From contig VZRN01004392.1 in assembly GCA_013397935.1 (NCBI GenBank), positions 447,630-511,629 of the forward strand: a stretch of DNA of 64,000 bases, written 5' to 3'. Position 1 is the first letter of the stretch, and every line of letters starts with the position of its first letter. The stretch is from Dasyornis broadbenti (Eukaryota; Chordata; Aves; Passeriformes; Dasyornithidae). The notes under the pieces were generated by a model, which searched no databases, had not been told where the DNA came from, and was given only the letters and a program-made list of their open reading frames with translations. The translations under genes were made by a program, and so were the position numbers. Below, piece after piece: positions 1 through 12,945 of this stretch.

Positions 1-1411
1 TGGCAGCTATAAATTAAATTTGGCTATCTCAGATACCAACGACAAAAAATGAGCATTTCAGAACCTGCACTTTTTAAAATCACGCAACAGAAGCTTAGAA
101 AGTCCATGAAATTTTGGACAATTTATATTTACAAATTCCCACATTGCAAAAACTTCTTGTTTTTCCACAGTAGCAAGAATAATGATTCATCAAAGAACAT
201 CTTTGTATGTTCACTCTTTTAATCTTTAATTTCCTTAAATTTACTCAAAATTTTTGCATAGAATAACCTGATTTTTGCTAAGTATGAGAATCTAGTAATG
301 AAAATTTCTCCCAGTATTCTTACACTCACCTCGGAGTCTACAAAATTGGATAGGCAAGATCTCAGCAAAATCCAGATTTCTGTTAGTGAACTCATTAAAA
401 AAGGATGAAATACTATTAGTTTTAGCAGTCATGCTAACAGCCATAGTACTGTATTCTAAAGTATTGATTTTTAGTTCCAAAATGCTTTGCAAATTGTGTC
501 ACATGGCTCTTGGGAAGAGAAAAAAAAGTTGCTAGCCTTTCAGAGAAGATTCTTATTGAAGACCTGAAAATGTTAAGCATCTTGTTGCAAGACACAAAGC
601 AAGTCTTTAAGACAGCTGCAATTTGGTGTCAGGAACTCCTAACCCTACACTAACTGCAGTGGACCACCTTGTCTCTCATGCCTTGCCTGAAGCACACAAA
701 GTATAGAGCACTCAACTTCCTGGATGTCAGTAGTAAAGATAGCTCCAAGGTGAACTCATATCCATGAATGAACATTCAGAAGTAGTTGTGAAAGATTAAA
801 TAAGCTCGACTTTTTCCTTTATATTCATATCACAAATGTTGGATGTGATGTCTCATACATAGGTATGAAATTTGCTTCCCTAAACTTCTGTTTGAATTGA
901 TTGTCACTAAGTTAGTACTCAAATTCTCATCTCAGGCATTCTAATCAGAATGCCTTTGGTTGTCAGGCAAAAAAAAAAAAGAGATCTGGCAGACTAAAAC
1001 ACTACAGCACTGACTAGAAGACAGCCATTTAGAAAAAAGTCCAACAGTCTCCTAAGAGAATAGTAATTTCAAAACAATTCTGTTCACTTCTACAAAGAAA
1101 CTATAAGACTCATCAAATTTTCTTTGCAACTTCAATCATTTAAAAACTCATCACTGGAGATGCCCTGTAAAGTCAGTAGAGTTCTAAGAAGCTCCAGAGG
1201 TAATTCAACCAGTCCCAGTACATGAAGTGACATGAATTTACAGAGACAGTGAAGAAAAACCACAGTGCATAGACTATTTGATCACATATCTTGTATCAGA
1301 GATATTGCTTTCAAAAGATAATTAATTATGGGTTAAATTTGGCTGGATGCCAAATGACCACCAAGCCAATCTCTAACTCTCTCTCCTCAGCTGGACATGG
1401 ACAGAATTATA
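1..1411. other. Unique AT-rich DNA, no gene seen
   Basis: No recognisable exon or repeat family. A perfect 9-bp inverted repeat (AGGCATTCT / AGAATGCCT, 4-base loop) lies at 934-955, just before an A-run near 969-980. Open frames here are short and look like chance. Confidence 0.6.
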
Positions 1412-1775
1412 GGCTCATAGAATTGTTTGTGTTGCAAGGGACCTTAAAAATCATCTCACCCAGTATGGACAGGAGCACCTTCCACTAGACCAGGTTTCTC
1501 AAAGCCCCATCCAACCTGGCTTTGAACACTTCCAGGGATGTGTCATCCACAGCTTCTCTGGGAAACCTGTTCCAGTGCCTTACAAACAAGGAATTTCTTT
1601 CTAATATCTAATATCAATCTACCCTCCTTCAACTTTTAGCCATTAGCCTTTGTCCTACCAGTACAGCCCCTTGTCAAAAGTCCCTCTCCAGCTCTCTGAC
1701 AGGCCCTTTTAGATACTGCAAGACTTCTATATTATCTCCTTGAAGCCTTCTCTACTCCTGGCTCAGCCTGGCTTT
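1412..1775 (-). mobile_element. CR1 LINE fragment, 3' end, antisense
   Basis: Read on the plus strand, this is the reverse complement of a CR1 3' UTR. It opens with a TCATAGAATTG tail remnant, followed by the characteristic segments 'gaccaggtt..ctcaaagccccatccaacctgg', 'cttccagggatg' and 'tccttgaagccttctct'. The element therefore runs on the minus strand with its 3' end near 1412. It is 5'-truncated, as nearly all CR1 copies are, and has no coding part. Its left end abuts the LTR that starts near 1791. Mutations are spread along it, so it is an old copy. Confidence 0.93.
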
Positions 1776-1790
1776 ATAAGAAAGCTCCAT

Positions 1791-2730
1791 AGGAAAAATA
1801 AGATGAAAAGCTTGTGGGCTGAGATAAAGAACAGGTGAACACGCCAAATACCACTGATGGAAAAGCAGTCTTGCTTTGAGGAAGATTAATGTAATTTATT
1901 GCAATTGAAAATTCAGTGGGATGGTGAGAAGACAAAGACAAGGCTAACAACACCTTCTCTCCATTCCTAGTCTTTTTCCTCCAGCCTAACTTTACTCCTT
2001 TGTTCCTGTTCCTGTCTCTTCTGTTTCCTTCTCCCCTTGAGTGACACAGATGAGATAGAGTATGGGGGCTGTGATCACTTAACAGCTCATCTCTGTTGCT
2101 CCTTGTTCACATTTTTCCACTGTTTGCATGTGGCATCATTCCACAGGCTGTAGGTCTTAATGATCTGCTCCAGCGTAGGTCCTTTCCAAGGGTAGAATCC
2201 CTCATCAACAGACTACTCAAATATGGATCCCCTATAAAGCCACTAATGCTGACAGAAAATCTGCTCCAGTGTGGGCTGCTTTCCTTTCTGCCAGGAGCTC
2301 ATTCTTTCGTGGGCGATCCTTGGATGGCAGCTTTCTTCAGGTCATCTCCACCTGCTCTGGTGTGGGATCTTTCACAAGCTGCAATGTGGATACCTGCTTC
2401 ACCTCAGTCCTCTACAGGCTGCAGGGGGATAATCTGCATCACTGTGGTCTTCACCACGGGCAGCTGCAAAGGAAGCTCTTCTCTGGTGCCTGGAGAACCT
2501 TTTCCCTCTTCCTTGATAGCTATTTCCATCACATTTTTCTTAGCCCTCTCCCACAGCTGCTATGCATAATTTTTACTCTGAAATGTATTATCATAAAAGT
2601 GCCACCAGCTCACCTCTGGCCAGCAGTGGAGTCATCTCTGTTGGACGTGATGGCAGCTCCTGGTCTCTTTTCATAGAGGACACCTTAACTGTTCTCCCTG
2701 CTGCCAAAACCTTGACTCAAACCCAACGCA
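1791..2730 (-). mobile_element. ERV-type LTR (family A), truncated at its 3' end
   Basis: Long terminal repeat of an avian retrovirus-like element in antisense. The right edge ends ...ACCCAACGCA, so on the minus strand the LTR begins TGCG, which fits a TG start. A TTTATT at 1895-1900 is AATAAA on the minus strand, the expected polyadenylation signal. The middle holds degenerate modules 'CTGCTCCAG(C/T)GT.GG' near 2165, 2261 and 2351, about 90-96 bp apart, an internal repeat typical of this family. The last stretch of the LTR's 3' end is missing where it meets the CR1 at about 1775. Related copies lie at 41392-42200 and 46095-46290. No internal gag, pol or env sequence adjoins it, so it is a solo or orphan LTR. 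Assignment to ERV class is uncertain. Confidence 0.8.
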
Positions 2731-4002
2731 TTCATAAACATTTGAAAACACGTTTTAATCTTTACTTTAGAACAAATCTTATTGCCCTACTCCTGACATA
2801 GCTTAGCATCAAGCAATCATATCCTTAAATGTGTAGTGTAAGGTAATAAAAATGGACCGAGACATGTTACGTTGTGGTGTCTATGTTTGTTTTAAACATA
2901 GATTTCATAATGGATTTTTTCAAATCACAGTTGATATAGTAATAGCAAAACACAGTAGAACAGATGAGATAGATGCTTTGATCTGCTGCTATTTTGCAGC
3001 CCTTGAAAAAAATCCGTTTCAACAAAGATGCATAAACTTATATTCGCAAAAGTGTCAGGGATATGCTTGAATGGGCATAGAATTCATTGGACATGCTTCC
3101 TTCAGAGAAGATTGCATGAGCCTATTGAATTGCTTCTTGTAGTGAAATGTTTTCTGCAATGTTTTTCCCAGAGTTCTTATATTTTAATGTCACAAGTATT
3201 ATTCATTTATTTTTGTTTCAGTTTTCTTATTTAGTTACTCACTGTTGTAAAGTTGTTCCATTTTGTTGTTAACCTATTTCTGCCTGAGTGTTTCTTGTAA
3301 TTGTTTCATGAAATCTAAATTTTCTTCTGTCAGGAAAGAAGCATAATATAAAGAAAAGCACACCATTAATAATAATAAAAAATAATAAATCCTATTTAAA
3401 TTAAAACATTTTTTCCCTAAGCACATTTATGCATAACCACCACAGACAAATCCCACTGTGTCTTCAGCATTCGGAGAAGGCCACTATTGAAGCCTTGCTG
3501 TATGCCAGAGAATCCACAAAAATTCCTCTTTTCCATTATCAGTGAAGATAAAGCCCCAGCAAATGGAAATGCAATGGTGGAGGAATGCTCCTATATTAAT
3601 CAGTTTTTTGGGACAACTTGCAAGGGCAAAAGCAGCTTACAAACAACACCTCCTCAGCAACATTCTCCCCGTCATGTACCTTACTGTCCACCTGGGAACA
3701 TCAACAGCTGGTTCACAGCTACAGAGCACCAAAGCACTGACACTTTAATACTAACAAACATCTTTTGTATTGACAATAAGTCCAATTATAAGGAAGCCTG
3801 GGGAGAAGTGATGGATATAGATAGATAGATTTTCAAAGGTAAGAGCACAACCTTGTCTTTTTCTCGTGTTTCATATTTTCCACTCTCTGCCATTCTTATG
3901 GACTTCCCTTATGTGGGTTTCTTACAGAGGAAATCACTGCTTTGTTCAATTATTTATACAAGAGAATATGAAAAAGTAACATCACATTTGCAATGATTTA
4001 AT

Positions 4003-4056
4003 AATTGATGATAATGATGATAACAATAATAATAATAATAATAGTAATAATAAAAT
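4003..4056. repeat. Imperfect (AAT)n / (GAT)n microsatellite
   Basis: Trinucleotide run moving from ATAATGATG-type units into AATAATAAT with single-base interruptions (AAC, AGT). Confidence 0.9.
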
Positions 4057-6809
4057 ATCAATTGTAATAAGTAGATTCTATTTCCCCTCTGACTTCTCTG
4101 AATTAGAAGGGATTTTACACAAACATTGTAAAAGTCTACTTGCTTTTTGCAAGCATCTCCTAAGAAGAAAATAATAATCTGAGATTAAGTCTATTTAAGA
4201 CTCTAATTCTATTCCTAGAGAGATAGCGTAGGGTGACATTTAAGTTCCTTGACAGGCACCCTAGGTTGTGCCTACACCCCACTAATCACTACAGAAAACT
4301 GAGAATCAGTGTTGTCATCTTCCACCAGTCTTCAGTCAAATGCTAAAATATATTCACCATAGGAAAAAAAAAAATTGTATTTAAAAGAAACTAAACAAAA
4401 CAGAACCAAATGGTAATATATTTTTCCAAGTTTCAGGTCTTAATAATAAAAGAATATATGGAGAGTTTTTCTGTAAACAAGTAAACGTAATCATACGTAA
4501 TGTTCAGACCACTGAAATGCGATTTCACCTGTAAGAAATGTGGTAATGTAATGAACAAATATTCTGTCTTTCCTTTGGAGGTGCCAATGCAATGGCTGGA
4601 TTCACTCTGTCTTATGTAAATGGGAAGTGGCTTCTATCGAAAGAAATAATAAAACCATAGAATTTTACTACTGGTGATGGTAAATCAAGTAGAAAGAAGG
4701 TTATATTCTCTTATTTTTCTTACTAAATTCCCATGAAATTCAGGTGGCAGTGCCCCAATTATTGCTTCATGAAAAGTGTAGTCTATGTATTTTCCTTTTG
4801 CTACCAAAATATTTCCCCTGTTGATTCTTTGCAGCAATAATAAAAACCAAGATGTGTAGCAACAAATGAAGTAGAAGCTCACATAAACAAAAATAGTTGA
4901 CATACTCTAGGCCATGTATGGAAGCAACCAGAATTAACCAGCTCATCCTTTTTATAAAGTAGTCATTTAAAATATTCATAATGTTATGTTGTTGATAGTG
5001 ATGATATGTTTTTAGACACAGCTAGTTCCAGTTTACATTGACATACTGTCATCAATTATGCTTCACCATCTGTGAACATAATTAAGTTTACCCTTAAATT
5101 TGATTTTAGAACATATCATTCACAAGTGACCCTTGTTTACTAAACACACTTGGAATAAGCAAAAACTGAATAGTATGCATTTTGAATAAACTAGAAACAA
5201 TTTTGCATGCAGGCCTCACAGGGCTAAAAATGTATGATTTACCCATTCTCAATGTATAACACACCTGAGCCCTTTCCAGGATTCAAGAACTCACTTAAGC
5301 TTTGTGTGCCATTATTCAAATCTCATTTACACTGTTGTCATTGTCTATGACTCTGAGTTGCAAAGAGGCCTTAAAATAGATGTAAATGATATTGACACTA
5401 TCTTAATAGTCAGTTAAGAGGAATTAGAAATTATATATGCTTTTTTTCCAGAGGTAGTCAATGATATCTCACACAATATTATGTCAGCTTCCAAAATCCT
5501 GAAGTACTGAACTCCATGGCAAGTATACAATAGCATCTTTCATGGAGTGCTCTAGATCTAATAGATAATCTGAGTAGTTCACATCATATATATTCTTTAT
5601 CCTTATTGGATAAGCATAATATTTATAGCCAATGTAACATTGCTTCCTGTTTTTAGAATTGGTTCCTGTTTGAACAATTATGAATTTGTGATCCATCGTC
5701 CTTATATATTTTAAAACTGTTCCTGAAAATTATCTGTTTTCCTGGCTGTATCTTCCTGTTAACCTATTTGCTAAAATATACGTGAAAGGCACACACCATA
5801 GGGATTCAAAATCAGTCAAAGTGAATTAACTTTAAAATTCAAATGAAGAGTGGAATTTTTTTTTTTTTTTTTTTAAATATATATTCTCCAAGCCTTGATC
5901 TTGTTAATATATTAAGAAGAAAACTAGCAACATGAAGAAGCTGTTTAGATCTCCTAAGTGGAAGCCTTTCAGAGGGAATAAGAAAATGAGACAAAAATCT
6001 TAGTAATACTATTGGACACTACCCACCCAGTCTGGCACTTCTACCTCTTTCACAAGGTCAAAATAGCAGAGTTGATAGCAAAACCTTCAAAATTACCATC
6101 ATGTCTTAACACCTCTAAATCTTCATAGTATTTATCCATGAAATACCTCTGAGAGAGAGCAGTGCATTGTCACCCCAGTTTGCATAGGAGGAACTAAGAC
6201 ACAAAAATTACAGAGCACAGTTTAGAATGCATTTGGAAATTTAAAAATACAGATGTCTGCAGGAAATTAGTCTGCAGGAAAGTAAAGCACATCACAGTTG
6301 ATAGGTGAAAATTGACATCCTCTTGGCCTATGCACAGGGCAAACAGGCCAAAGAGAAGTCACTGACCTCTGTCAAGCAACATTCCTGTACAAGCTCTGTT
6401 GAACACCAGCTTTTCACATGGACAATTTTGGGCTATTGAGCTTTGCTCTGTTTTTAGGCAACACTAGGGTTTAGTGCTTCCTCAAATGCTATGTAAGATG
6501 GCAAGATCAGTATATGGAGTTTAAAAATGTGCTGTTTTGAGTGGGATTTAATCAGCTGCATGGGGAATGGGAAGAAGCTGTAAATGAAGCACTGTGCATT
6601 TTCTGATAGATCTCAAGTTCTTTGAATCAGGGAGATTATCATATCCTAAGCCTATCTTGATAATTCTTTTCCATAATTCTTGACACCTATTTCATAATGA
6701 AAAGTGAAATGAGAAGTAGGTTTCAAATTAAAATTAGATGCTGTAAGGGTCTGTCTCTGAGTTTGATGTCCTGCTGCTTGGCCGCACTTGGTCCTGGCAC
6801 TAAGGAATA

Positions 6810-6990
6810 TTAAAGAACATCTCCATGGCCTGTAGTACATCTCAGTCCTTTTAGGATGTGTAGTACACAGTCATTCCTGTGGGGGATGCTGGGATTCTTC
6901 ATTAGAAATTCCCTAGCTGTGTCTAGAGGCACACATTCCTTGGTCTGGCCAGCAATATTATCTGAGAGCAGGAGAAAATGTTCTGGAGTG
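6810..6990 (-). other. Candidate terminal coding exon, unrecognised
   Basis: On the minus strand an acceptor-like ...TTGCTACTTACAG precedes 6990, followed by 59 open codons and a TAA at 6812-6810. The peptide begins GTPEHFLLLSDN and ends CTTGHGDVL. Codons look balanced and the segment is GC-richer than its flanks, but I recognise no family. The plus strand at the same border reads like a donor (CTGTAAGTAG), so the splice signal is ambiguous in direction. It could be a real last exon, a pseudogene piece or chance. Confidence 0.15.
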
Positions 6991-9900
6991 CCTGTAAGTA
7001 GCAACTTCAGACACTAGACCTCCTACAACATGCTGGCAGAGGCAGCACAACTGGTGCCAACCATAGACCAGTGCAGCAGTTCCCAGGACTGCTCAAAGAG
7101 TGGCTGGAAGCAAAGTTCTGTGTTTTCTTTAAGCTTCTGAGGCCCATCCTTCTTTTCCACATCCCATGAGCCTTAACTATCCTGGCCCATCGATAGGCAA
7201 TCTCTGTGAGTTTGGAGAAACCTTCAGATGATCCTATTGTCTAGGCATATCTGTCTGGAAAAGCTGCTATGATCAGAAGTCATAAGGATGACCATCTGTG
7301 TATGATTTTGGAAGAAAACAAAAACAGTAGTTGGAAAAGATGTATTTGAAGAAAATGCTTATTCTGCAGCATGAGAAACAGATCTATCAGAGGTTGTGTC
7401 AGTAGTGGTTAAGGCACCTGAGGGACACACCAAGGGAAACCAGCCAAATCTCATAATGAACAACCTGAGGCTAGATGCCTGCAGAAGCCTTCCAAACTTT
7501 AACCTTTTGCATACAGCAAATGTATGGCCATCTCATGTGAGAGGATTTTGGTGGGTAGTTAGGTAAGCTTCCTTCCAAGAGTCAGAATGAAACAGGAGAG
7601 GGGCTAGCAGAGACTTCAGGAGAGGATGTGATAGGGGAAAATAACATAATTTTCTCCCCAGAGAGAACAAAAAAATGCTTAATTAGTACCTTATTGATAG
7701 GACTGTACTTTATGATTGATGTATCAGAAATGGAATGGAAAAAGACCTGAACTAAATAGGATTTCATACCTTTCTTTTACTGCTTACATGGGTTTTTAAA
7801 AATATTTTTAATAATACTGGCCTCTTACTATAAGGAAGAGTTTCTATTTAAAAATGTAATATTGCTTAATGGTTTTATCCTTTCTGTTCTGAGGTTTATG
7901 ATTTGTGATTTAATGACCTAGTGTCTTTCTAAATTTTCTGATCTCTAACAATGGTTTATATATACCTACCTTTAAAGATTTGACTCCCTTCACAGGATAT
8001 TAAACACATAAATATGAGTCAATAACGGAATGTTGATGATGGAGGCTTCTGAAAAATCAAAAAGTTTTTACATGAGGCCTAAATAAATATGACTGAAACA
8101 GCTACCTTTGAACACTAAAGCCACAACATTTTTTGACTACATTCAATTTCTGAAAACATCTGAAATTTACTGAGCTCATAAATGATATACAAAAGGTAAG
8201 CAATGGAGCATATAGCTGCTAAAGGGAAAGTAAGGTCAAACAATTATTAGTGCATCCTAGTCTTTCAATTCCTAAAACTGTCCTACAATGGGAAAGGAAA
8301 ATTCCTCTATAGAGATTAAGAGGTCTGCAAACATGCACTGGGAATAGTTGGTAATGTGTGTGAAGAATGGATTCAAAATACTCACAGACTTACTCCCCTT
8401 ATGTTGCAGCAAGCCAAGTTCTTTCAATTGAAGTAGGCTTTGTCAGGGACACTATCTTTTGCTTTTTCTGCTAGCAGTCTCTGTTTTCCAGGGTGTATCA
8501 GGAAGCATGTGTATGAGATATAGATAAAAGTAAGTGTGAAAGAGACAGAAAATACAGGTCATAGAGAAAGATCTGTTCAGTTGTTAGTATCTCAATGCCT
8601 TGTGTTTGAAATTATAAACTAAAGAAAAGCTAAATGGAATTATTCTGCAAAAAGAACCTTTTGGAAAGTAAAAGCTGCTCTTTAGAGCAGGCAGTGACAA
8701 GGATGAAATTTGAGACTAATGGCTTAACTTCTCAACTCATCTTTCTGACAAGCCTCTTTCATCACACCACCTTATAAATCAAGTCCAAATGAATCCCTCC
8801 CAAGTGAGAGCCTTCTCAGAAAAACGACAAGTTAGGATTCAGAGACAAATTCCTAAAAGATCTCAGGCTTCATCAGGTTTAATGCACTCATTAAACACTG
8901 AGGAAGACTTTAACTTGAACCTTCCAATGTTGAATATATCACAGTAAAATTTAGATTTTTTTTTTTTTTTTTTAAATTAGTATTTGATAGCCTTAAAAAG
9001 ACTATTTGCTTACTTTAGACTGGAAAGATGCCTTTCAAAGAAAATGTAATGTGGGATGCAAAATCAAGCTGTTTACTTTTTTGCCTCATTCACCCTCAAA
9101 AGAAATAAAGATGTTTGATAACATCTATGAAAAGAAATAATGTTTGAAATTAAATTCCAAGTTTTCTAGTTGATTTATGATCACTACAGAATCCACCTAA
9201 TACCTTTTGACTTTCAAAAGAATGCACACAAAACTGAACTGTGCAGTAGACAGTAGTGCATTTGGGATGGCAATAGGCAGCTTTGATTCACAATATAATA
9301 AGCAAAGTTCAGAAGTTATTTGTATTTTTTTTTTTTGACAATACCATAAACATGAGTTTGTATGTGAGACAACGACATCTTGCAAGATAGGGGTTTTTTT
9401 ACAAGGCAACTCTACCATACCGTATTATGATAGTGTGTTTTTCCTGGAAAGACTTTTTTTGTTGTCTTTGCTTTAGAAGTCTCTGAATTTCTTAAGCATC
9501 AAAGTCCTTTCACAGGAAAATCACTTATTCTGTCAAAGAAATCAAAGAAATCATCTGAGCATGCAATAGGAATCATAGTGTAATTAGAAATATCAATTTA
9601 GTTGGCTAACAGAGCCAGAAGAGGCAAACTATTCTTTTCTAACCTTTATTTTTTTTTCCAATACCAATACCCACATTCTAACATACTAACTCCATTAGGC
9701 AAGGAATACAGATATCAGAGCTTTGATCATAACTGAAAACACAGAGTACCAATTACTAGACAAAAATATTTTCCGGTTTCTGATTAAAGAAGTGTGGTGA
9801 ATTAAACACCTGCCACACTTCATACTAATAAAGCAAGATTGATTTCTTTGTGATAGCTATTTGGTTATAATCATAGCAGGTCAGATGTTGGGTACCAGAT

Positions 9901-10255
9901 GTATTCAAATGCTCTTGGCTATGGAATGTAAACCTTAGCATTTGGTTTTACACTGAATGTGGTAGTTATTTCAGAGACTTCTTTCTCTCCTCTTGCTCAT
10001 CTCTGGACTGTTCCCAACTTTTGACACTTTCTGACACTATGTTAAATATCATGTTTCCTTCTTCACATAAGTTTTGCTTCAGCTTGTCTACAATATATTG
10101 CATTTAGATAATATCAAAATAGCTGTTGGACTTTCAAAGTGGCTAATTTAGGCATGGGCATTCTAAGAAGAAAACAGAAGTAACTCTGAGAAGAAGCATA
10201 CAGAATATTTAGTAACATTCCAGAAAAATTGATTTAGGGACCAAAGCCTGTTTCA

Positions 10256-10640
10256 TAAAAGGAAAGACTGAAGGAGCTGGGTCTCCAGCCTGGAGAAGGT
10301 TCAGGGAGATCTCATCAATGTTATATACCTGAAGGAAAGGAATGAAGAAAAGGGAGCCAGACATTTATTAGTAGTGCTTATTGACAGGATATAGGCAATA
10401 GACACCAACTAAAATGCACAAAATTCCATCTGAACATAAAAAACCCCATTTCTTTACTTTTATGATGGTGGTCAAACATTCTAAACAGGGTGTAAAATCT
10501 CCATCCTTGAAGAAAGTAAAAAAATGTAACTGGATGTGGTCCCAAACAACCTGCTCTAGAAGGACTTTGTTTTGAACAGGGAGAGACAGACTAGATGAAT
10601 TTAGGAGGGCACTACCAACCTAAACAATATTATGATTACT
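10256..10640 (+). mobile_element. CR1 LINE 3' fragment, sense
   Basis: Starts in the CR1 3' UTR at 'ggagctgggtctccagcctggagaag' and proceeds through the expected order: 'gggagatctcatcaatgtta', 'gaaaggaatgaagaaaaggg', the 'cctgctctagaaggac' block and the 'gactagatgaattt..ccaacctaaacaat' end. The 3' terminal repeat is almost gone. It is 5'-truncated, non-coding and strongly diverged, hence old. Confidence 0.85.
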
Positions 10641-11217
10641 ATATTTTTCTCTAATATATACATTTATTTGTTTACATATTTGTTTGCTTGTTTGGTCATT
10701 TATTTAATTAAGTGAAAAGTAAAAAAAGCCAGTCAGAAAAAATATATTTGAAGATGTGCAAAGGAAGACAGAAGAAAAAAATGAAATTTAATAGGCAAGT
10801 AGCAGCAGTAGGCATAATGATAATTTAAATATTGTAATTACAAGACTGCTAGGTGAATAAAAAATGATGGGTTTAATGCTAACTGTTTTTACTGGTTTTC
10901 ACTGAGGGAGTTAGAAAGAATGTGGTAGCACTCAGAGCTCTGCTGCTGTGAAGGAATGCAGCGTATGGTGTCAGGTGAACAGAGCAGCAAAAGTCTCACA
11001 AGGTTTACTGCAGAGCTGTGAAATCTGCCAGTTTTGTCCTTCAGCGAAACTAGAGCTTTTAAACTCTGCCCTCTAAAGCTGGATAATCTGGCACAATAAA
11101 AAGTCCATAAGACCCGACCACTAACTGCTTATAGCTTTGAAGAAAAAGCCAGGAAAAGGAAATCAGAGGCAATAGCCATCTGTCTTTTCAGTCCTATTAC
11201 AAACTGTTTGTTTTGCA
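10641..11217. other. Unique DNA between two CR1 copies
   Basis: No recognised element. The part from about 10930 to 11200 is less AT-rich and mildly CpG-containing. It could be constrained non-coding DNA, but nothing in the sequence proves this. Confidence 0.4.
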
Positions 11218-12365
11218 GCTGGTCCTGTAACCTGCGAACAAGGAGCGGTGGATATAGTCTGCCTGGACTTCAGTAAAACATCTGACACCGACTTCCACAA
11301 GACTTCCATGGACAAGCTGACTGCTTATGGGCTGGATGAGATGACAGTAAGGTGGGATAGAAAACAGCTGAGTGGCCAAACCTAGAGGGTGGCCATCAGT
11401 GGTAGGGAGTCTAGTTGGAGGCAAATGACTGGTGGTGTGCCCTAGGGATATCAATACTGGCTCAAGTCCTGTGTTGCATCATTAATGATGTGGATGATGA
11501 AGTAGAGTAAACCTCAGTAAGTTTGCTGATGAAACATAATTTGGCGGAGTGGTTTATACCCTAGATCACACTGCCATTCAGAGGAACGTCAGCAGTGTGA
11601 AGAAATGGGCTGAAAGCAGACTCATGAAGTTCAAGTAGAAGAGCAAAGTCTTGCACTTGGGGGCAAACCTCTGTGCATCAGTGCACATTGGGGACTGGCC
11701 AGCTGGAAAGTGACTTGACAGAAAAAAACCTGTATGTCTTGGTGGACACCAGGTTAAACATTAGCCAGCAATGTGCATTGCTGTAAAGAATTTCATGCTG
11801 CATTAGGAAAAGTAGTGGCAGCAGATGTGGGGCTGATGATCCTTACCATTTATTCAGCACTGGTGAGGCCACACTTGGAGTTCCATGTCCAGTCTTGGGC
11901 TCCTCAGTACAGAAGAGACATGGACATTCTGGTGAGTGTACAATGAAGGCTACAAGAGTAGCTTGTATATTAAAAAATCTGAGGGGCCTGGGATGTTTCA
12001 GCCTAGAGAAGTGAATTCTCGGAGGGATATTATCAATATTTATAAATACCTGAATGAAGGATGAAAACAGGACAGTCAGGCTTTCTTTAGTGGTGCCCAG
12101 TGACAGAACCAGAGGCAATGGGTCCAAACTCAAACACAGGAGGTTCCTCCTGAACACCAGGAAACACATTTTACTGTGACAGAGACAAGAGTGCTGGCAC
12201 AGGTTTCCCAGAGACATACGGAGTCTTCCTACTTGGAGTATTGAAAATCTGTCTGGGCATGGCCTTGAGCACCCAGCTGTACTTGGCCCTACTTGAGCAG
12301 GACAGTTGGACCAGAAGACCTCCAGAGGTCCTTTCCAACTTCACCTTTTCTGTGACTCTGTGAAC
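11218..12365 (+). mobile_element. CR1 LINE with decayed RT region, sense
   Basis: About 1.15 kb of CR1, from inside the ORF2 reverse transcriptase to the 3' tail. RT motif A is visible near 11246-11275 as DIVCLDFSKT, with its aspartate kept. The VPQG-like turn follows near 11438. The catalytic box near 11522 reads SKFADET then a stop, so the second aspartate of FADD has become Glu and the frame is broken. The C-terminal part of ORF2 and the 3' UTR follow, ending in CTGTGACTCTGTGAA near 12350-12364, the subfamily's short terminal repeat. Frameshifts and stops mean no functional protein. The copy is 5'-truncated. Confidence 0.93.
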
Positions 12366-12814
12366 GTTCTCTGCCTTATTCAGACAAATGCACTGCAACA
12401 GCCTTACTCCAACACTTATTCCAAATCAGATTCAAACAATGTAGCCTATAAAAGTGTACTATCTACATTAGATTAGGCCACAAAATAATAATAAAAAAAA
12501 CCAGTATTTTTTTTGGTAGATTATTATGTGGTTAACTATTAAAAAAAAATTATGAAATGTATCATGTCATGAGAGAAGGCATCTTTACACATCATCATCA
12601 TCGTCATCATTTACTGGTTAATTATAGCAATAGATATTTTGTGGAAAAGTGGTGATGGTTTCCTAACTCCATAAAAAAATCTTACAGGCCTTAGAAACTA
12701 TGATTCTGGTAACACTTTATGAGCAATCAGTTTAAATCTGGACATCTGCTGAGTTCTATCATATATTTGTCCCCTTGTTACTCATTATTCAACACCAACC
12801 ATGTATATAGAAAC

Positions 12815-12945
12815 AAAGGAATGTAAGAGCAGCTGTACTGGATGAGGCTGAAGGCCCACCTAGCCAAGTATAACATATTCAGCAGCAGCTTAGAACAGGT
12901 GGTTAGAAAAAGGGTGAAAGGAGCAGGGCAAATATTAAATGACTG
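12815..12945 (+). repeat. Possible ancient sauropsid interspersed repeat
   Basis: The order 'gagcagctgtactggatgag', 'gaaggcccacctagccaa', 'cagcagcagct', then 'gaacaggtgg' resembles a degenerate dispersed repeat seen in turtle and bird DNA ('..actgggtcaga..aaggtccatctagccca..'). I cannot name the family with confidence. Divergence is high, so it would predate the CR1 copies nearby. Confidence 0.4.

Larger units (their letters stand above)
2731..10255. other. Unique AT-rich DNA, no confirmed gene
   Basis: No repeat family is recognised apart from simple sequence. T-runs lie at 5856-5874 and 8956-8973, a GATA run at 3813-3830 and an AAT array near 4003-4056. A 113-codon open frame at 3487-3828 (+) lacks an ATG start and shows no family resemblance. 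The segment 6770-7260 is richer in GC than its surroundings and holds a weak exon candidate, listed separately. Confidence 0.55.

Noticed and set aside
3487..3828. 113-codon open frame on the plus strand
   Set aside because: No ATG at its start, no domain or splice pattern. A second overlapping frame is also open, which suggests a local lack of stops.
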